This document shows, in pieces, positions 8,393-16,452 of a DNA stretch of 64,000 nucleotides (its first letter is position 1; each line of letters begins with the position of its first letter). The stretch covers positions 158,986-222,985 of the forward strand of contig NZ_FNIX01000012.1 of assembly GCF_900104175.1 (NCBI RefSeq). Reading direction: 5' to 3'. This DNA is from Lentzea jiangxiensis (GTDB lineage: Bacteria; Actinomycetota; Actinomycetes; Mycobacteriales; Pseudonocardiaceae). The translations under genes were made by a program, and so were the position numbers. The notes below the pieces were generated by a model. The model was not told the origin of the DNA. It was given only the letters and a program-made list of their open reading frames with translations, and did no database searches.

Positions 8393-10605
8393 CAGCTCTC
8401 GCTGCGTCGCAACAGGTCCACGACCCTCTGCTCCCTGATCGGGTCGCCCAGCCGGCGCAGCAGCACCAGAGCCTCGGCCAACACCTCCCGTCCGGCGTCG
8501 AGCTGGCCCGCGACGAGGAGGGTCTCGCCCAGATCCGCCAGCGTGTTGGCCTCGCCGGGCGCGTCGGCGATCCGGCGCCACTGCTCGGCGCTGCGCTGCA
8601 GGGACTCGATCGCTTCGGGATACCGGTGGTCCGCGCGGAGTGCCAGGCCCTGCACGACGAGCGCGTACGCCATGCCGTGGGCGTCGTCCAGCGGCTCGAG
8701 GTGCGCTACGGCGTCCGCTAGATGTCGATGCTGTGTGGCGCGGTCACCAGTCAGCGCGTACAGCTCGGCGAGGTTGACCATCGTGATCCCGCACCGGCGC
8801 AACGCCAGGCCGCGTTCGCCATACGCGATCGCTTCCTCGATGGCTCCGCTGAGCCTGAACACGTAGCAGGCGTTGTTGAGCGCCCTCGCGGTAATGTCGT
8901 CGTCTCCGTGTTCCTCCAGCAGCGCGACGCTATCGCGAATGTGTTGTCGTGCGGCGCGGAAGTCGCCGTCGCCGCGGTGCGCCAGTTCCGCTTCCGCGAG
9001 GGCCAGGTCGCTGAGCAGCGACGCGCGCGCCAGCCGGTCACCCGGCTCCGCGAGGGCCGCCTGACACACCTGCCGCCAGTCCCGCCACAGCCCGCGGGAG
9101 CGGTAGAACTCGAACAGCCCCAGAGCGAGGCCGGCGATGAGCGCCCGGTCCACCTCAAGATCCGCCTCGGCCTGCTGCACCACCGCGAGCAGGTGGGCCC
9201 GTTCTCCGTCCAGCCAGCCGAACGCGTCGGCGACCTCCGGTAGGGCGGTCGTGCGCGGTGCTCTGGCGAGCCTCGGTGAGCCGGCGCTCGACCGGGCGAG
9301 TCCGAGCCACGTGACCGCGCAGTACAGGTCGAGCACGCGGCTCACCGCCGCGGTGCGCTCGGCAGGGCTCGCCAGTCCGGCTCCGTACACCCTCAGCAGG
9401 TCGTGCAGCCGGTAGCGGCCGGGCGCCGGTGTCTCCAGCAGGCAGGCAGCGACCAGTCGTTCGAGCAGCCGTTCGGCCTCCCGTTCGCCGAGACCGAGCA
9501 CTGCGGCCGCCACCGGGACGGAGAGGTCCGGCACCGCGGGCCAGGCGAGCAACGGGTACGCGGCCGCGGCGGCGCGGTCCACCGGGTCCTCGCTGCTCGT
9601 CAGACCGTCGATCGACAACGCGAAGCAGGCCTGCACACCGGTCTCGTTCTGGTCCAGTTCCTCCAACCGGCGCTCCGCGTCCGCCAGCCGCTGCGCCAGG
9701 TAGGACACCGGCCAGGCAGGCCGCGACGCGAGCCGTGCACCTGCCAGCCGAACCGCGAGCGGCAACCGGCCGCAGCGGCGCACCACCTGCGATGCCGCGT
9801 CCGGTTCGGCGGCCACCCGTTTCAGGCTCCCCGACACGGCCAGCAGGTCGATGGCGTCCGGTTCGGCGAGGACGTCGAGGTGCACCTGTCGCGCCTCCCG
9901 CACGGCCAGCACCGCGCGGCGACTGGTGATGATCGCGGCAGAACCCGCTGTGCCCGGCAGCAGCGGGGCGACCTGTCCCGAGTCCACGGCGTTGTCGAGC
10001 ACCAGCAGGACGCGCCGACCGGCGAGCTCGGTCCGCAGTCGTGCGGCGGCCTCGCCGATGGTTGCGGGAATGTTGCTGCCCGCCACACCGAGTGAGCGCA
10101 AGAGCAGCCCCAGGGCTTCGAGGGGCGGCACCGGCTCACGGGCGCCCTGCAGGTCGACGTACAGCTGGCCATCCGGGAAGTCGGCCGCGAGCAGGTGCGC
10201 GACGTGCACGGCCAAGGACGTCTTCCCGACCCCACCCATGCCGGTGACCGACAGGACCGCAACGGCCGCCGGGTCCCGCAAGACCTCCATCACCAGGTCG
10301 GCCTGTTCGGAGCGCCCGGTGAAGTGCGGGACGTCCGCGGGCAGCTGCCGCGGCGTGGAACGGGTCGGACGCCGCGGTGTGCCCTTGCGCGAGGCGGCCC
10401 GCTCGAACTGTTCCCGTTGCGGCCCCGTCAGACCCAGCACGCCGACCAACCGATCCACCGTGACGGCCTGCGGATACCGGCGGTCTCCGCGTTCCAGCGC
10501 GCCGACCGCCTGCTCACTGAGCCGAGCTTTCTCCGCGAGCGCCTGCTGGGTCATCCCCGCCTCTACACGGTAAGCACGCAACAGCTCGCCGAACGTCTCG
10601 ATCAC
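8392..10605 (-). CDS. XRE-family HTH / NB-ARC ATPase / TPR regulator
   Basis: From a GTG at 10605 the product has 737 residues. An XRE-type helix-turn-helix occupies about 1-65 (ETFGELLRAYRVEAGMTQQA, LSEQAVGALERGDRRYP). An NB-ARC-like ATPase follows at about 90-330, with Walker A VTGMGGVGKTSLA, Walker B RRVLLVLDN and GRLPLAVRLAGARLASRP. The C-terminal 350 residues are helical TPR-like repeats (EEAIAYGERGLALRR, YPEAIESLQRSAEQWRRI). This is the AfsR-like signal-transducing architecture without the SARP activation domain. An ATG at 10710 is possible, but it would run into the recombinase remnant and adds nothing family-like. The target is unknown; it is convergent with the RHS gene and separated from the LAL array by mobile-element debris. 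Confidence 0.85.
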   Translation of the reverse strand: MIETFGELLRAYRVEAGMTQQALAEKARLSEQAVGALERGDRRYPQAVTVDRLVGVLGLTGPQREQFERAASRKGTPRRPTRSTPRQLPADVPHFTGRSEQADLVMEVLRDPAAVAVLSVTGMGGVGKTSLAVHVAHLLAADFPDGQLYVDLQGAREPVPPLEALGLLLRSLGVAGSNIPATIGEAAARLRTELAGRRVLLVLDNAVDSGQVAPLLPGTAGSAAIITSRRAVLAVREARQVHLDVLAEPDAIDLLAVSGSLKRVAAEPDAASQVVRRCGRLPLAVRLAGARLASRPAWPVSYLAQRLADAERRLEELDQNETGVQACFALSIDGLTSSEDPVDRAAAAAYPLLAWPAVPDLSVPVAAAVLGLGEREAERLLERLVAACLLETPAPGRYRLHDLLRVYGAGLASPAERTAAVSRVLDLYCAVTWLGLARSSAGSPRLARAPRTTALPEVADAFGWLDGERAHLLAVVQQAEADLEVDRALIAGLALGLFEFYRSRGLWRDWRQVCQAALAEPGDRLARASLLSDLALAEAELAHRGDGDFRAARQHIRDSVALLEEHGDDDITARALNNACYVFRLSGAIEEAIAYGERGLALRRCGITMVNLAELYALTGDRATQHRHLADAVAHLEPLDDAHGMAYALVVQGLALRADHRYPEAIESLQRSAEQWRRIADAPGEANTLADLGETLLVAGQLDAGREVLAEALVLLRRLGDPIREQRVVDLLRRSES

Positions 10606-10760
10606 GTCCCCAGTCTGCCCGTCCAGCGCCCCTGCGCTGGGCTGTACGGCGGATTCCACTTCATTGCCGCATCGATCGGCCACCTCCTCGAACTGCCCGG
10701 TTCCTGACACCTGTTGGGCGCCAGAAGGTGGCTCAACGTGCCTGATCCGCAGATCACGCA

Positions 10761-10820
10761 GCTGCAGGGTTCGTACTCGTTGATCAAGTCGCCAAGCACT
10801 CGGCGATACCCGTAGAGCGG
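10761..10820 (-). repeat. Probable insertion-sequence scar (copy B) fused to recombinase remnant
   Basis: This stretch resembles 1514-1572 (19 of 22 core bases identical). Read on the minus strand it continues the recombinase frame as YRRVLGDLINEYEP, where serine recombinases would normally read GYR followed by unrelated residues. The junction therefore looks like a recombination point between a recombinase gene and the 3' end of a transposase gene. Confidence 0.35.
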
Positions 10821-10985
10821 ACGACCGCCTGGAAACCGGCCCTGCTGACTGGTCTGCGCCCGCATCGCCTCGAGCACGCGCTGCCGGGCGCGGGCCACCT
10901 CCCGCTGAGCCTGCGCACCGAGCAACACCATCAACGCCTGATGAACCGGGCCATCCAGTTCCGCCGTCGAGCGTGAGATCAACAC
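10800..10985 (-). pseudogene. Serine recombinase (resolvase/integrase) fragment
   Basis: About 52 residues (HQALMVLLGAQAQREVARAR, ARQRVLEAMRAQTSQQGRF, GGRPLYGYRR) match the end of the catalytic domain and the start of the recombinase domain of large serine recombinases. These usually read HEQ.M..LG..S.REV.R...RV..AM..QT.EQGR..GGRPPYGY. The catalytic serine region upstream and everything beyond GYRR are missing. The 227 bases between it and the first LAL gene carry no recognisable coding sequence. This is a relic of an integrated element, not an active enzyme. Confidence 0.7.
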
Positions 10986-11212
10986 AGCTCAGCGTCCAGG
11001 ACCAATGCCCGGCGTGTCACTCCCCGGCGAACGTTCGTGATCACCGCACTAGGACGTTCATCAGGTTGACGGGCGGGAACGAACTGGGCCTGATCGCGCT
11101 GTTGAGATGACCAGGTTGCGTCACCCATCTCGGTTACGGGAGGGTGCCGATCGAACGCGAATCGTGACGAGTCCCCCTGCCTGGGCTCGGCTGTGGTTGT
11201 CGAGGAGCGACA

Positions 11213-13933
11213 GTGACGGACCTGGTCGGTCGAAGGGTGGAGTGCGAGGACCTCGTCCGTCTGGCGGAGACCAGCCGGGACGAGGGTGCACAAATGGCTC
11301 TTGTGCGTGGTCCGAGGGGAATCGGCAAGAGCAGCTTGCTGGCCGCGGCTCAGCGGGAGATCGGCTCGGGCGACGTGACAGTTCTGTGCGCGAGCGGCCG
11401 TGCCGTCGTCGCGGAGTACGGGTCGGTGCGCGAACTGTTCGCGCCGCTGGGGGTGGACCTGGAGAGCGTCGGGCAGGCGGACGACTACGCCGTGTTCCGC
11501 CGGTTGTACCGGATCGCGGTGGACGTGATGGCGGACCGGCCGCTGGTGATCGTGCTCGACGACGCGAACGCCTGTGACGAGCGGACGTTGCGGTGGATCG
11601 ATTTCCTGTTGCGGAGGTCTGCCGAGTTGCCGCTGGTGGTCGTGCTGGCCTGGCAGCCCGGTGTCGTCGAGCGGGCCGATCTGCTGTTCGCGGACATGGC
11701 CGACATCGGTCCGGTGACGACGATCGACCTCGCGCCGCTGTCCGCGTCGGACGTGGTGGCGGTGGTCGAGCGGGCTTTCGGCCGCATGCCCGATCCGTTG
11801 TTCGCCGAGACGTGCGGCCTGCTCACGGGTGGGAACCCGTTGTGGTTGCACGACTTGCTGGCCTCGTTGCGCACGTGTGACGTGCGTCCGGACGAGAGTG
11901 GGGTGCAGCGTGCCCGGGAACTGGGGCGGCAGCTGGTCGCCGGGCGCTCGCCGGATCTGTTCGAGGAGCCGGGAGGACACGTTCGCCAGGTGGCTTGTGC
12001 GATCGCCGTGCTCGGTTCCGCCGACGTCCGGACGGTGGGCAGGGTTCTCGAGGTGCCGGAGCCGTTCGTGACGAGCGCGGTGGACGTGTTGCGCCACAAG
12101 GGAGTGCTCGCTTCCCGGGAGCTGGAGTTCCGGCACGAGGACATCGCCGACGTCGTGTTGTCCGCTGTGCCGGCCAGGGGGTTGGCGGAACTGCGTCACC
12201 GGACCGCGGCGGTGCTGAACGACGAGGGTCGCCCGGCCGAGGAGGTCGCCGAGCAGCTCGTACGGCTACCTGAACTACCTGAGCCGTGGATGTTCTGCAC
12301 TCTGCGGGAAGCGGCGGCGGCCGCCGTCCGGCGAGGCGCTCCGGGGTCGGCCGAGCGGTATCTCACGCGGGTTCTCGAGCACGTGCCGGGCCATCCCGCC
12401 ACCTTGCTGGAACTGGCGGACGTGCTGGTCATGATGGGGCCCGCAGTGGCGTTGCCCCGGCTGACCGAGGTCGTCGACCAGATGACGGACACCGGCGAGA
12501 AGGTGAGGATCCTGTGCCGGGCGGGGCTCATGGCGGTCGCGGCCACCTGGTCGGAGGCCGCGTTCGAGCGGCTCGCCGTGGTCCTGGACAAGGGTGAGAA
12601 CTCTTCGATCGACAGCGAGTTGCTGCCTCAGTTGCATGCCGTGCTGCTGGCCGTGGGGCTGCGCAAGCAGGCCAGCACCGCGCGGCTGCTCACGCACTAC
12701 CGGCTGCCATCCCGGCGGGTGTTCACCACCTCGTCCGGGCGGTTGATCTCCGGTGTCGCCGCCCAGGCCGAGATGCTGGCCGGTGAGTCCGTCCGGTCGG
12801 CGGTCGACCTGGCCAGGCTGAGCCTGGTTCCCGGGCCCGTGGTGCACGCCGGGCCCGCGCTCGCCGCCGCGGCGGTGCTGGGGCTGTCCGGTGAGCCTGC
12901 CGAGGCGTTGGCGGCCCTGGACAGGCTGATCACCACGACCGGCGCGGACGGCGCGCTCGACGTCCAGTCGCTGGCGCTGGCGACCAGGGCGGGTCTGCTC
13001 GACCACACCGGTGATCTCACGGAGGCCCATGCCGACGCACGGACCGCCTTGGAGGTCGCCGAGCGGGCGATGACGCCGGTGGAGGTCGAACTGCCCTGCA
13101 CGGCCATGGCGTCGATCCTGCTCAAGCGCGGCGACGTCACCGAGGCCGAGGAACACCTGGACCGGGTGGGAGAGCCGCGGTTCGGCTCGACGTACGGACC
13201 CGTGATGGTCATGAAGGCGGCTGTTCGCCGGGCCCGTGGTGACCTCACCGGGGCGTTGGACCTCCTGCTCGAGTGCGGGCGTCAGCTGACGACCGCGGGC
13301 GTGCACAACCCCGTGTGGGCTCCGTGGTGGCTGGATGCCGTCTGTCTGCTGGTGCGACAGGACCGCCGCGGGGAGGCCGTCGAACTCGCCGAGTACGGCG
13401 CCGAACGCGCCCGGCGGTGGGACACCCCCGAAGCAAGGGGACTCAGCCTGATGGCCAGTGGAACGGCGGCCACCGGCGAGGTGGCGGCGGAGTTGCTGGG
13501 TGCCGCGGTGACGGTGCTGTCCGAGTCCCCTGCCCGGCCGCTGCACGTCCGCGCGGTGCGTCTGCTGGGCGAGTCCCGGTTGTCGGACGGTGACGCCAAG
13601 GGAGCCCGCGAGCACCTGCGGACCGCCGTCACCCTGGCGATCCGGCTGGGAGACCGTGCGGCGGCGGCCGAGGCGAGGGGCCTGCTCGTCCTCGCCGGTG
13701 GACGTATGCCGAGACTGGGCGCGCGGCCGGCGGACGCGCTCAGCGGCCGTGAGCGGCGGGTCGCGGAGCTCGCCGCGGCCGGCGCCACCAACCGCGAGAT
13801 CGCCGAGGAGCTGTTCGTGACGGTCCGGACCGTCGAGAGCCATCTGTCCAATGTGTACCGGAAGCTCGGTGTCGAGCTGCGCACGGACCTGCCCGCCACG
13901 CTCGGACCCGGTCTGCGCACCGCCTCGGCATGA
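11213..13933 (+). CDS. LAL-family LuxR-type ATPase regulator 1
   Basis: The 906-residue product starts at GTG 11213 behind GAGGAG at 11199-11204. Residues 31-45 carry an intact Walker A (VRGPRGIGKSSLLAAA) and 111-117 a Walker B (LVIVLDD), forming an MalT/LAL-type AAA-like ATPase. A long helical TPR-like middle follows. A C-terminal GerE helix-turn-helix lies at about 835-895 (SGRERRVAELAAAGATNREI, VRTVESHLSNVYRKLGVELR). LAL proteins are cytoplasmic activators of antibiotic or catabolic clusters. It is the first of four consecutive paralogues, and its stop overlaps the start of the next (ATGA), so they are co-translated. The nearest cluster it could control begins about 7 kb beyond its end. 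Confidence 0.9.
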   Translation: MTDLVGRRVECEDLVRLAETSRDEGAQMALVRGPRGIGKSSLLAAAQREIGSGDVTVLCASGRAVVAEYGSVRELFAPLGVDLESVGQADDYAVFRRLYRIAVDVMADRPLVIVLDDANACDERTLRWIDFLLRRSAELPLVVVLAWQPGVVERADLLFADMADIGPVTTIDLAPLSASDVVAVVERAFGRMPDPLFAETCGLLTGGNPLWLHDLLASLRTCDVRPDESGVQRARELGRQLVAGRSPDLFEEPGGHVRQVACAIAVLGSADVRTVGRVLEVPEPFVTSAVDVLRHKGVLASRELEFRHEDIADVVLSAVPARGLAELRHRTAAVLNDEGRPAEEVAEQLVRLPELPEPWMFCTLREAAAAAVRRGAPGSAERYLTRVLEHVPGHPATLLELADVLVMMGPAVALPRLTEVVDQMTDTGEKVRILCRAGLMAVAATWSEAAFERLAVVLDKGENSSIDSELLPQLHAVLLAVGLRKQASTARLLTHYRLPSRRVFTTSSGRLISGVAAQAEMLAGESVRSAVDLARLSLVPGPVVHAGPALAAAAVLGLSGEPAEALAALDRLITTTGADGALDVQSLALATRAGLLDHTGDLTEAHADARTALEVAERAMTPVEVELPCTAMASILLKRGDVTEAEEHLDRVGEPRFGSTYGPVMVMKAAVRRARGDLTGALDLLLECGRQLTTAGVHNPVWAPWWLDAVCLLVRQDRRGEAVELAEYGAERARRWDTPEARGLSLMASGTAATGEVAAELLGAAVTVLSESPARPLHVRAVRLLGESRLSDGDAKGAREHLRTAVTLAIRLGDRAAAAEARGLLVLAGGRMPRLGARPADALSGRERRVAELAAAGATNREIAEELFVTVRTVESHLSNVYRKLGVELRTDLPATLGPGLRTASA

Positions 13934-16383
13934 CGGGACTCGACGTCATCGAGACGGCACTCTGTCTCACCCGGTCAGGCACGGGCTCACTCGTGGTGCT
14001 CCGGGGACCGTTGGGCTGCGGCCGCTCGGCGGCGTTGAAGGACGCGAAGCGGCTGGCGGAGAGGATGGACGTCCGGGTGCTGCGGGCGGCCGGGGCCAGG
14101 CAGGAACGGCACTTCCCGTTCGGCGTGGTGCACCAGCTGGCCGGGGAGGAGCTCTCGGGTCCGCCGCGACCAGGTGGTCTGCATGAGCTGCTGGTCGCGG
14201 CCGGCCCTGCTCTGGTCACTGTGGACGACCTGCAGTGGGCGGACGAGGAGTCGGTGCGCGCGCTCGCGCGCTCGGCCGGCCGGCTGGACCGGATCCCGGT
14301 GGTGATGCTGGTCTGCGTGCGCGACGGCGACGTGGGGTCCGGCTCGTCTCTCGTGGAGCAGGTCGTTCGCCAAGCGGCTCATGTCGTTGCGCTGGAACGC
14401 CCACTCCTCGCGGAGAGTTCGAAGCGGAAGGTCGTCGCCTGCCTGCGTGCGCAACCTCCGTGGGTTCGTTCCGTCCTGGACGCGATGGCGGTCCTGGGGG
14501 ACGACTCGGACGTGGGGTTGATCGCGTCGCTCGCGGAGGTCGACGAGGTCGGGTGCACGACCGCGCTGCGGGCGATGGACAGGCTCGGCCTCGTCGACCG
14601 GCCGCCGCGGTTCGCCCACCGCGTCGTGCGGGAGGTGGTCGAGGAGACCATGGCTCCCGCGGACCGGGTCCGGCTGCAGGCCGTGGCCGTTCGCCTGCTG
14701 CATGACGCGGGCAGGCCCGCCGAGGTCGTGGCCGGGCGGCTGCCGGCCGTCACGGTCACCCAGGGGCCCTGGGCCGTCGAGGTCCTGCGGACCGCCGCCG
14801 CGGCCGCGATGGAGCGCGGCGCGCCTCTGACCGCTGTGGAGTACCTTCGCCGCGCGCTGCTCGAGCACCCCCGGGCCGGCGCGAGGCGGGCGACGTTGCT
14901 CCTCGAACTGGCCGCCGCGGAGCGTGGCGTCGATCGTGCCGCCGCCGCGTCGCACCTGTCGGTCGCGGCTCAGATGGTGACCACCACTCGGGAACGGGCC
15001 GCGATCGCGGCGAGGATCGTGCCGGGGGCCCTGGTCGAGGCGTCTTCCGCGGTGCGGGAGGTGGTCCGGGGTGTCGAGAACGAGCTGCGGGTGGCGCAAC
15101 CGCACGACGAGGTCCTGGGTGACCTCGCACTACGCGTCGAGGCTCGGTCGCACCACGCCGAATGCATGGCGCGACACAGGTTCGTGAGGTGCGTCGACCG
15201 ACTGGGCGAGCGTCCGGACGAGCCCTTTCCGACGACGAGCGCGGGGCGCGAACTGCTGTCGGTGCGGCTGCACTGCGCGACGATCGCTTCGGTGTGGCGT
15301 GCCGATGAGGTCGCGGCGGTCGCGGAGCGGGTGCTGGCTCACGCACCTCCCCTGCCCGGTCACGTCCACACGCCGATCGCGACCTTGGTGACCACGTTGT
15401 GCGCGGCCGGCTCCCTGGACGCCGTGTCCGTCTGGCTGGACAGCGCGATGGAGCGCTCGCTCACCGCCAACGCCGTCGCGGAACAGGTCTTCATCCAGGC
15501 TGAACAGGTGTCGGTGCTGCTGCACCGCGGCCGGATCACCGCGGCGCGGAGCAGGGCGGAGAACGTCCTCACCGCGGCGGGGACCCGCGGTCTCGCCTCC
15601 GAGGTGCTGGTGGCACTCGCCTCGGTCGCGTGGGAATCCCGGGACGACCACCTCGTCAACCGGCTGGTCCCGCTGGTCAGGCAGAGGACGCACATCCCGG
15701 CGCTGTCGGTCGCGCACCAGATGCTGTGCGGTGTGGCGGCCGCGGACCCCCAGGCCGGGCTGGCCCACCTGCGGGACGCGGGCAGTCAGGCGGAGGAGCT
15801 CGGCTGGCGCAATCCCGTGTTGTACCCGTGGCGGTCGGAGGTGGCCCGGATCCTGTGGCGCCGGGGTGACGTCGCGGCGGCGCGGGAGCTGGCCGTGGAA
15901 CAACACGCGCTCGCGCTGCGGTGGGGTTCGGCGGCCGGCGTCGGAAAAGCGTTGTGCCACCTCGGATCGATGATCGAGGGGGACGCCGGTGTCGCGATGC
16001 TGCGCCGGGCCGTGAGCGTTCTCGAAGGTTCGGCCAACCGCTTCGAACTGGCCAGGGCGCTGTGGCAGCTGGGCAGGCGGACGGGAGACCGCCACTGCGT
16101 GGCGCGTTCCTCGCTGATGGCCGTCGAGTGCGGGGAGAGGCCACCGGTCGCCTGGGAGGAACCCGCTACGGGCCAGGGCGACGGCGGGCGCGACCTGACG
16201 GGGGCGCAGCAGCGCGTCGTGGAGCTCGCGCTGGCAGGCCGTTCCAACCAGGAGATCGCGGACTTCATGCAGGTGGGTGTGCGGGTCGTGGAGAAGCACC
16301 TGACCAACGCCTACCGCAGGCTCGGCGTGCAGGGCCGCAGCGGGCTGTCGGCGGCCCTGCACGGTGGCGATCCGGTTCGTTGA
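13930..16383 (+). CDS. LAL-family LuxR-type regulator 2, degenerate Walker A
   Basis: The 817-residue product begins at ATG 13930, overlapping the previous stop. The nucleotide-binding motif reads LRGPLGCGRSAALKDAK at 24-40: the invariant lysine of GxxxxGKS is replaced by arginine. Walker B-like VTVDDLQWADEESVRAL is kept. The middle is helical TPR-like, and the C-terminal GerE domain is complete (LTGAQQRVVELALAGRSNQE, VVEKHLTNAYRRLGVQGRS). DNA binding should be retained while ATP hydrolysis is doubtful. It may work with an ATPase-competent neighbour. A 69-base gap separates it from the next paralogue. Confidence 0.88.
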   Translation: MTGLDVIETALCLTRSGTGSLVVLRGPLGCGRSAALKDAKRLAERMDVRVLRAAGARQERHFPFGVVHQLAGEELSGPPRPGGLHELLVAAGPALVTVDDLQWADEESVRALARSAGRLDRIPVVMLVCVRDGDVGSGSSLVEQVVRQAAHVVALERPLLAESSKRKVVACLRAQPPWVRSVLDAMAVLGDDSDVGLIASLAEVDEVGCTTALRAMDRLGLVDRPPRFAHRVVREVVEETMAPADRVRLQAVAVRLLHDAGRPAEVVAGRLPAVTVTQGPWAVEVLRTAAAAAMERGAPLTAVEYLRRALLEHPRAGARRATLLLELAAAERGVDRAAAASHLSVAAQMVTTTRERAAIAARIVPGALVEASSAVREVVRGVENELRVAQPHDEVLGDLALRVEARSHHAECMARHRFVRCVDRLGERPDEPFPTTSAGRELLSVRLHCATIASVWRADEVAAVAERVLAHAPPLPGHVHTPIATLVTTLCAAGSLDAVSVWLDSAMERSLTANAVAEQVFIQAEQVSVLLHRGRITAARSRAENVLTAAGTRGLASEVLVALASVAWESRDDHLVNRLVPLVRQRTHIPALSVAHQMLCGVAAADPQAGLAHLRDAGSQAEELGWRNPVLYPWRSEVARILWRRGDVAAARELAVEQHALALRWGSAAGVGKALCHLGSMIEGDAGVAMLRRAVSVLEGSANRFELARALWQLGRRTGDRHCVARSSLMAVECGERPPVAWEEPATGQGDGGRDLTGAQQRVVELALAGRSNQEIADFMQVGVRVVEKHLTNAYRRLGVQGRSGLSAALHGGDPVR

Positions 16384-16452
16384 CGTCTCATATGGGAGGA
16401 AATAACCTCCCGGTGTGACCGACGATCGACTTCACCGGACCCGCAGTTCCGC

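Noticed and set aside
12275..13843. 522-residue minus-strand open frame inside LAL regulator 1
   Set aside because: The plus frame carries the LAL domains and GerE motif, and the antisense product is repetitive.
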